A stretch of 9,860 nucleotides of DNA from Candidatus Thorarchaeota archaeon (GTDB lineage: Archaea; Asgardarchaeota; Thorarchaeia; Thorarchaeales; Thorarchaeaceae): NCBI GenBank assembly GCA_029856425.1, contig JAHQWZ010000052.1, forward strand, positions 1 to 9,860. Reading direction: 5' to 3'. The position numbers and the translations under genes were made by a program. Below, one piece after another: positions 6,269 through 9,860 of the stretch. The first letter of the stretch is position 1, and every line of letters starts with the position of its first letter. The notes below the pieces were generated by a model. That model was given only the letters and a program-made list of their open reading frames with translations, searched no databases and was not told the origin of the DNA.

Positions 6269-6601
6269 ATGACTAAGGAAGAGATTTTGGCACAATTGAA
6301 GCAACTCGGCACAAGGTTTGAAGACCCCAAAATCCAGCGACGGTTTAAGGAATTCAACAAGACCCTCCAATTCATCTTTCCTGACATCGACACTCAGATG
6401 TACATGAAAATTGGAGATGCTGAGCTACTGGAGCTGGCTGAGGGGACTGTAGAAGCTGAGATGACAGTGACTATGGACTCAACAGTCTTTCTTAAAATCA
6501 TGGACAAGAGCGAGAGTCCAATGGCTGCATATCAAGCTGGGAAGCTCAAGACTAAGGGAGAAGTTCCAGATCTCCTCAAGCTACAGAAGTTGTTGCTGTA
6601 G
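6269..6601 (+). CDS. SCP2 sterol-binding-domain protein
   Basis: Single-domain protein of 110 residues with the sterol carrier protein 2 fold, which has a hydrophobic tunnel that binds lipids or acyl-CoA in characterised members. The C-terminal half is diagnostic: MDSTVFLKIMDKSESPMAAY (69-88) followed by GKLKTKGEVPDLLKLQKLL (91-109), the usual G-K-[LI]-x-[VT]-x-G-[DE] pattern of the family. Residues 1-30 are a charged, probably helical lead-in. There is no signal peptide or membrane helix, so it is cytoplasmic. It is the first gene after the divergent promoter region, 42 bases before the dehydrogenase, with no terminator between them, so it may be part of that operon. Small stand-alone SCP2 proteins occur in many prokaryotes with no known ligand. 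Archaea do not normally make sterols, so the ligand is open. Confidence 0.85.
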   Translation: MTKEEILAQLKQLGTRFEDPKIQRRFKEFNKTLQFIFPDIDTQMYMKIGDAELLELAEGTVEAEMTVTMDSTVFLKIMDKSESPMAAYQAGKLKTKGEVPDLLKLQKLLL

Positions 6602-6630
6602 ATCCTGCGACATTCCCTGGTGAATTTTGA

Positions 6631-6636
6631 GGAGGT
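6631..6636 (+). promoter_or_regulatory. Ribosome binding site setting the dehydrogenase start
   Basis: GGAGGT, in the context GAGGAGGTCA, lies 7 bases before ATG at 6644. It rules against the in-frame GTG at 6620, which would place this site inside the coding region and has no ribosome site of its own. Confidence 0.85.
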
Positions 6637-6643
6637 CACGATA

Positions 6644-7654
6644 ATGAAGGTGTTAATCACTGCACCCTTCTCAGCGTCGGGATTGAAGATTCTTGAGAAT
6701 GCAGGGTTAGAAGTTCATCATGAGAGCTGGCTTGAAACAGGCAAGCTCTACCTCGGGGATAAGCTCCTTAGTCCCATCAGAGACGGAGGCTACGATATTG
6801 TCATCGTTGAAGGTGATGAGGTGAAGGAGGAGGTCATTGAGGGAGCTGACTTGAAGATTATTGCGTCTGCGAGAGACAATCCCAACAACGTTTCAATCGC
6901 CGCAGCAAATGCCAAGGGTATTCCCGTGATTGCGGCACCTGGCCGAAACACAATTGCCGTTGCGGAATTGACTATAACTCTAATGCTGAGCCAAGCCAGA
7001 CGTATTGTGGCAGCCGACCGTCTTCTGAGGAACGAGTTCATGGTGGATGACTATTCGGACTTCGCCCAGATGTACAGCACAACTAGAGGCTTTGAGCTTC
7101 ATGGTCGCATTGTCGGGATAATCGGTCTTGGAAAGATTGGATATGAGGTGGCAAGACGACTACAGGCATTTGGAGTTGACATACTGGTCTATGACCCATA
7201 TGCGTCTCAAGAAAGATTGAGCAAAGTGGGCGCGAAAGGGGTGTCATTGGATGACCTTCTCAGAAGTTCTGACATAGTGACAGTCCACTGTCCACCCACT
7301 GATGAAACCAAAGGAATGCTGGGCGCAGAGCAATTTGGTATGATGAAGAAGACCGCCATCTTCATCAACACCGCTCGTGCATCAATCACAGATGAGTATG
7401 CGCTTAGACAGGCACTGGAGTCAGGAACGATTGCAGGTGCCGGTCTGGATGTATTCTCAATGGAGCCTGTTGACTGCGATAATGAGTTTCTGGAATTAAA
7501 CAACGTAACGGTGACGCCGCACATTGGGGGCAACACAGTCGATACAATCGAACGCCAGTCAATAATGATAGCAAAGGACATTCAGGCACTGCTTGAAGGA
7601 GGTAGTCCAGTAAACATCCTGAACCCTGAAGTTCTCAATAAAGAGGTGAGCTAA
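6644..7654 (+). CDS. D-isomer-specific 2-hydroxyacid dehydrogenase
   Basis: NAD-dependent oxidoreductase interconverting a 2-hydroxyacid and a 2-ketoacid, 336 residues from ATG 6644. The Rossmann motif is GLGKIG (161-166). D184 in LVYDPY, at the end of the second strand, favours NAD over NADP. The catalytic set is R245 (INTARAS), E274 (FSMEP) and H293 (TPHIGG). The split catalytic domain is formed by about 1-100 plus the C-terminal end. It is too short for the ACT or regulatory domain found in many SerA proteins, so although the family is often labelled phosphoglycerate dehydrogenase, a serine biosynthesis role is not supported. Its position, with the kinase starting 1 base after its stop, ties it to sugar breakdown. 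Glycolate/glyoxylate, glycerate/hydroxypyruvate, D-lactate/pyruvate or a sugar-acid substrate are all possible. Confidence 0.93.
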   Translation: MKVLITAPFSASGLKILENAGLEVHHESWLETGKLYLGDKLLSPIRDGGYDIVIVEGDEVKEEVIEGADLKIIASARDNPNNVSIAAANAKGIPVIAAPGRNTIAVAELTITLMLSQARRIVAADRLLRNEFMVDDYSDFAQMYSTTRGFELHGRIVGIIGLGKIGYEVARRLQAFGVDILVYDPYASQERLSKVGAKGVSLDDLLRSSDIVTVHCPPTDETKGMLGAEQFGMMKKTAIFINTARASITDEYALRQALESGTIAGAGLDVFSMEPVDCDNEFLELNNVTVTPHIGGNTVDTIERQSIMIAKDIQALLEGGSPVNILNPEVLNKEVS

Positions 7655-7655
7655 A

Positions 7656-9161
7656 ATGCCTGTAGCGGCGATAGATGCTGGTACAACTGGCGTGCGATGC
7701 ATGATTGTTGGAAAACAAGGCGAAGTTCTGGGTCTTGGAAGGAGGAAATGGAGCTACAAGACTCCCGCGTTTCTTGAGATCGCAAAAGAGTTCGACCCTT
7801 CTCATTTCTGGGATTTGATATGTGCCGTGACCAAGGAAGCAGTGAAAGCATCTGGAATATCCCTCTCAAAAATTGAGAGCGTGGCTACTACCAGTCAGCG
7901 CCATGGCATAGTGTTTCTTAATGCTGATGGGAATGAGCTTTACAGCGGTCCAAATATAGATGCACGAGGCGCAATGTCTCAATATGTCATCGAAGAGGCT
8001 CTTGGGAAGAGGTTCCTGGAGGTCACCGGTTGCTGGCCTCCCATGATGTTCACTCCCGCAAGACTTGCATGGTTCGAGGAGGAGGAGCCTGAGATTCATG
8101 AGGCGGTGGCTCATATTCTTCCAATCAATGACTGGATTACTTTTAGACTGAGTGGAGAGTATGTCACAGAGCCATCCTCTGCCAGTGCCACCGGATTCTA
8201 TGATATTAAAAACCAAAAGTGGAGTGAAGAGATATCCTCAGCACTAGGTCTTGATAAAGCAATCCTTCCAAGCTTGAAGAGGGCTGGGGAAGTTGTTGGG
8301 AGTGTCGCTCCCAAAGCAGCTTTGGACTCTGGACTTCCTGAAGGCCTATCTGTAATTCAAGGTGGTACTGATACGCATTGTGCTCTTCTTGCCGCACAGG
8401 CTGGCCCTGGAGAAATCACGGTTATTGCAGGCAGTACAACTCCTGTGATGCTCACATTAGACAGCCATGTCTGTTCTTCTGAACAGAAACTCTGGTCTTC
8501 CTGTCATGTGTTGCCAGGTATGTGGACATTAGAGAGTAATGCCATGCTGACAGGGGCCTACATCGAATGGGTTATAGGGCTATTATGTGAGCTTTCTGAT
8601 GATCCTGATAGATGTAGAAAGAAGACATTTCATAGTCTACCTGAGATACTGAAGGATGTTCCCCCAGGAAGCAATGAGGCTTTTGCTGGGCTAGGACCCA
8701 GAATCATGGACTCAAACCGGATGGCCGACATACCGTTAGCTCGGCTTCATTTTCCACAACCGGCGTTACCCCAGGTCAAACCTCTTGACTCTGCGAGCTT
8801 GATTCACGCAGTTCTAGAGAACATCGCTTTTGCAGTACGTGGTAACATAGAGCAATTGCAGGAGTTTGAAAATCCACCTGTTGTAAAGGCCATTGGTGGT
8901 ATCTCTAGGTCGCAGGTATGGCGACAGATTCTTAGTAATGCCATTGGAAAGCCAATCATGAATCCTAAGCAGTTCGAAGGCAGCATGATTGGAGCTGCGA
9001 TTTGTGCTGCAGTCGGAGTAGACTGGTATCCCAATCTAAAGAAGGCTTCAGAAGCAATGGTCACTTGGCAACCAAAAATTGAACCTGATGAAAGAGCGAC
9101 TGAGTATGAATTCTACTACTCCCGCTGGAAAGAGATATGGAATCTAGGAAGTGACGAATAA
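7656..9161 (+). CDS. FGGY-family carbohydrate kinase, LsrK-like
   Basis: ATP-dependent sugar kinase of 501 residues, the usual length for the FGGY family. Two actin-like ATPase domains are visible. The first has the phosphate motif DAGTTG (7-12) and a substrate loop NIDARG (100-105). The second has GGTDTH (236-241), where D239 is the expected catalytic base, and the adenosine motif IGGISRSQVW (413-422). Several blocks recall E. coli LsrK (autoinducer-2 kinase) more than XylB or GlpK: RHGIVFLNADG, NIDAR, INDWITFRLSGEY, and a C-terminal YYSRWKEIW. This is from memory, not a search. The other AI-2 genes (LsrB transporter, LsrF, LsrG) are not in the window, so a ketose substrate feeding the adjoining aldolase is the better reading. 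ATG 7656 follows GAGGTGA (7643-7649) with 6 bases between, and the stop overlaps the aldolase ATG by one base. Confidence 0.92.
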   Translation: MPVAAIDAGTTGVRCMIVGKQGEVLGLGRRKWSYKTPAFLEIAKEFDPSHFWDLICAVTKEAVKASGISLSKIESVATTSQRHGIVFLNADGNELYSGPNIDARGAMSQYVIEEALGKRFLEVTGCWPPMMFTPARLAWFEEEEPEIHEAVAHILPINDWITFRLSGEYVTEPSSASATGFYDIKNQKWSEEISSALGLDKAILPSLKRAGEVVGSVAPKAALDSGLPEGLSVIQGGTDTHCALLAAQAGPGEITVIAGSTTPVMLTLDSHVCSSEQKLWSSCHVLPGMWTLESNAMLTGAYIEWVIGLLCELSDDPDRCRKKTFHSLPEILKDVPPGSNEAFAGLGPRIMDSNRMADIPLARLHFPQPALPQVKPLDSASLIHAVLENIAFAVRGNIEQLQEFENPPVVKAIGGISRSQVWRQILSNAIGKPIMNPKQFEGSMIGAAICAAVGVDWYPNLKKASEAMVTWQPKIEPDERATEYEFYYSRWKEIWNLGSDE

Positions 9162-9799
9162 TGTATGAGAAGGAGAAAGAGGAGCTTCTAGCAGCGTGCG
9201 GTGAGATGATTAGAGAGAACCTTGTCATCATCTCAGCTGGTAATGCGAGCATTCGAGTGAATGATGAACACGCCATAATCACACCAAGTTCTGTTCCTTA
9301 TGCCACGATGACCTTAGATGATATAGTCGTGGTCAATATGGATGGTGACGTCGTAGAAGCTGACCGGAACGCTAGTGTTGAGACTCCAACGCACCTTGAG
9401 ATATACAGGCAGCGGGATGATGCGAATGCCGTTGTTCACTCACATAGCATCTACGCCACCGCACTTGCTGTGCTTCAGAGACCCCTGCCTCCAATTCTAG
9501 ACGAGGTTGTACCAAAATTGGGAGGCGAGATTCGTGTGACCTCCTATGCAATGCCTGGGACAAAGGATTTGGCAAAGAATGTTGTTGAAGCCATGGACCG
9601 GAGAAGTGCAGTTCTTGTTGCCAATCATGGTGCAGTGACCTGTGGGAACACTATCAGAAAGGCTCTGAATAATGCCATTCTTCTCGAGCGAACATGCCGA
9701 ATCTATCTGCTTGCCCTCAGGGCTGGTGAGCCCATTCCTCTTCCAGAGGATGTTGTTGAAGACGAGGAAGATCTGTGGGAAATCATGAGGGACTTCTAG
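9161..9799 (+). CDS. Class II aldolase (L-fuculose-phosphate aldolase family)
   Basis: Zinc-dependent aldolase/epimerase-fold enzyme, 212 residues, close to E. coli FucA in length. Metal ligands are in place: H93 and H95 in VVHSHS and H156 in NHG, with E74 (SVETPTH) as the likely catalytic acid/base. Phosphate-binding segments GNAS (27-30), TPSS (41-44) and S72 are present. The expected reaction is cleavage of a ketose 1-phosphate to dihydroxyacetone phosphate plus a short aldehyde: lactaldehyde from a 6-deoxyhexulose, or glycolaldehyde from a pentulose. The fold also includes ribulose-5-phosphate 4-epimerase and methylthioribulose-phosphate dehydratase, so the exact reaction is inferred from the neighbouring kinase and aldehyde oxidoreductase. 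TAATG overlap with the kinase stop gives tight coupling; AGGAAG lies 9 bases before the ATG. The C-terminal 20 residues are strongly acidic. Confidence 0.9.
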   Translation: MYEKEKEELLAACGEMIRENLVIISAGNASIRVNDEHAIITPSSVPYATMTLDDIVVVNMDGDVVEADRNASVETPTHLEIYRQRDDANAVVHSHSIYATALAVLQRPLPPILDEVVPKLGGEIRVTSYAMPGTKDLAKNVVEAMDRRSAVLVANHGAVTCGNTIRKALNNAILLERTCRIYLLALRAGEPIPLPEDVVEDEEDLWEIMRDF

Positions 9800-9810
9800 G
9801 AGTGGTTGGA

Positions 9811-9860
9811 ATGCATGGGTACATGGGTCATATACTCGTAGTTGACCTCACAGAAAAGAC
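9811..9860 (+). CDS. Aldehyde:ferredoxin oxidoreductase, N-terminus only (runs off window)
   Basis: Only 16 full codons are visible: MHGYMGHILVVDLTEK. This matches the very conserved opening of the tungsten/molybdopterin aldehyde:ferredoxin oxidoreductases, M-x-G-[YW]-x-G-x-[IL]-L-x-V-[DN]-L-T. These enzymes oxidise aldehydes to acids and pass two electrons to ferredoxin, and are sensitive to oxygen in characterised members. The ribosome site AGGAG (9798-9802) overlaps the aldolase stop and leaves 8 bases to the ATG, so this gene belongs to the same operon. The cofactor and iron-sulfur ligands lie beyond the window. The call rests on a short motif plus context. Confidence 0.75.
   Translation, partial: MHGYMGHILVVDLTEK

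Noticed and set aside
6620..6643. GTG start at 6620 for the dehydrogenase
   Set aside because: The strong GGAGGT site lies between it and ATG 6644, and the family begins with the MKVLITAP strand encoded from 6644.
7207..7581. Open frame of 124 codons antisense to the dehydrogenase
   Set aside because: It lies wholly within the NAD-binding and catalytic region of a clear enzyme gene and shows no motif of its own.
6644..7654. Serine-biosynthetic phosphoglycerate dehydrogenase (SerA)
   Set aside because: No ACT or other C-terminal regulatory domain, no serC/serB neighbours, and tight coupling to a sugar kinase and aldolase.
7656..9860. An autoinducer-2 quorum-sensing operon
   Set aside because: Only the kinase is LsrK-like. 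No LsrB/A/C/D transporter, LsrR, LsrF or LsrG is visible, and an FucA-type aldolase plus AOR suit sugar catabolism better.

Overview
This window looks like a piece of an archaeal chromosome. It has moderate GC and genes packed on both strands. TATA-like boxes sit about 25 bases before likely transcription starts, strong GGAGG-type ribosome sites lie inside operons, and one start appears leaderless. The last bases open an aldehyde:ferredoxin oxidoreductase, an enzyme typical of anaerobic archaea. The overall flavour, with many membrane proteins carrying N-glycosylation sequons, would suit an Asgard-type lineage such as Thorarchaeota, but that is an impression and not a placement.

Layout. Bases 3-524 (+) are the C-terminal third of a heme catalase, followed by a hairpin terminator. 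From 608 to about 6119 everything is on the minus strand. Two tandem paralogous four-helix membrane proteins of unknown function (608-1690 and 1824-2918) share a similar upstream element. Next comes an unrecognised polytopic membrane protein (2999-4075), and then a two-gene ABC-2 exporter: ATPase 5361-6119 and permease 4200-5360, joined with no gap and closed by a hairpin plus T-tract at 4153-4189.

A short divergent promoter region (6120-6268) separates the exporter from a plus-strand metabolic operon that runs off the right end: an SCP2 lipid-binding-fold protein (6269-6601), a D-isomer-specific 2-hydroxyacid dehydrogenase (6644-7654), an LsrK-like FGGY sugar kinase (7656-9161), a class II (FucA-type) aldolase (9161-9799) and the start of a tungsten/molybdenum aldehyde:ferredoxin oxidoreductase (9811 onward).

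The last four enzymes read naturally as one route. The kinase phosphorylates a ketose and the aldolase splits it into dihydroxyacetone phosphate and a short aldehyde. The AOR oxidises the aldehyde to an acid while reducing ferredoxin, and the dehydrogenase interconverts the resulting 2-hydroxyacid and 2-ketoacid. The actual sugar is not determined by the sequence. This operon and the tandem membrane-protein pair are the two most interesting parts. No tRNA, rRNA, CRISPR array, insertion sequence or integrase was seen, and no gene-free stretch exceeds 300 bases.
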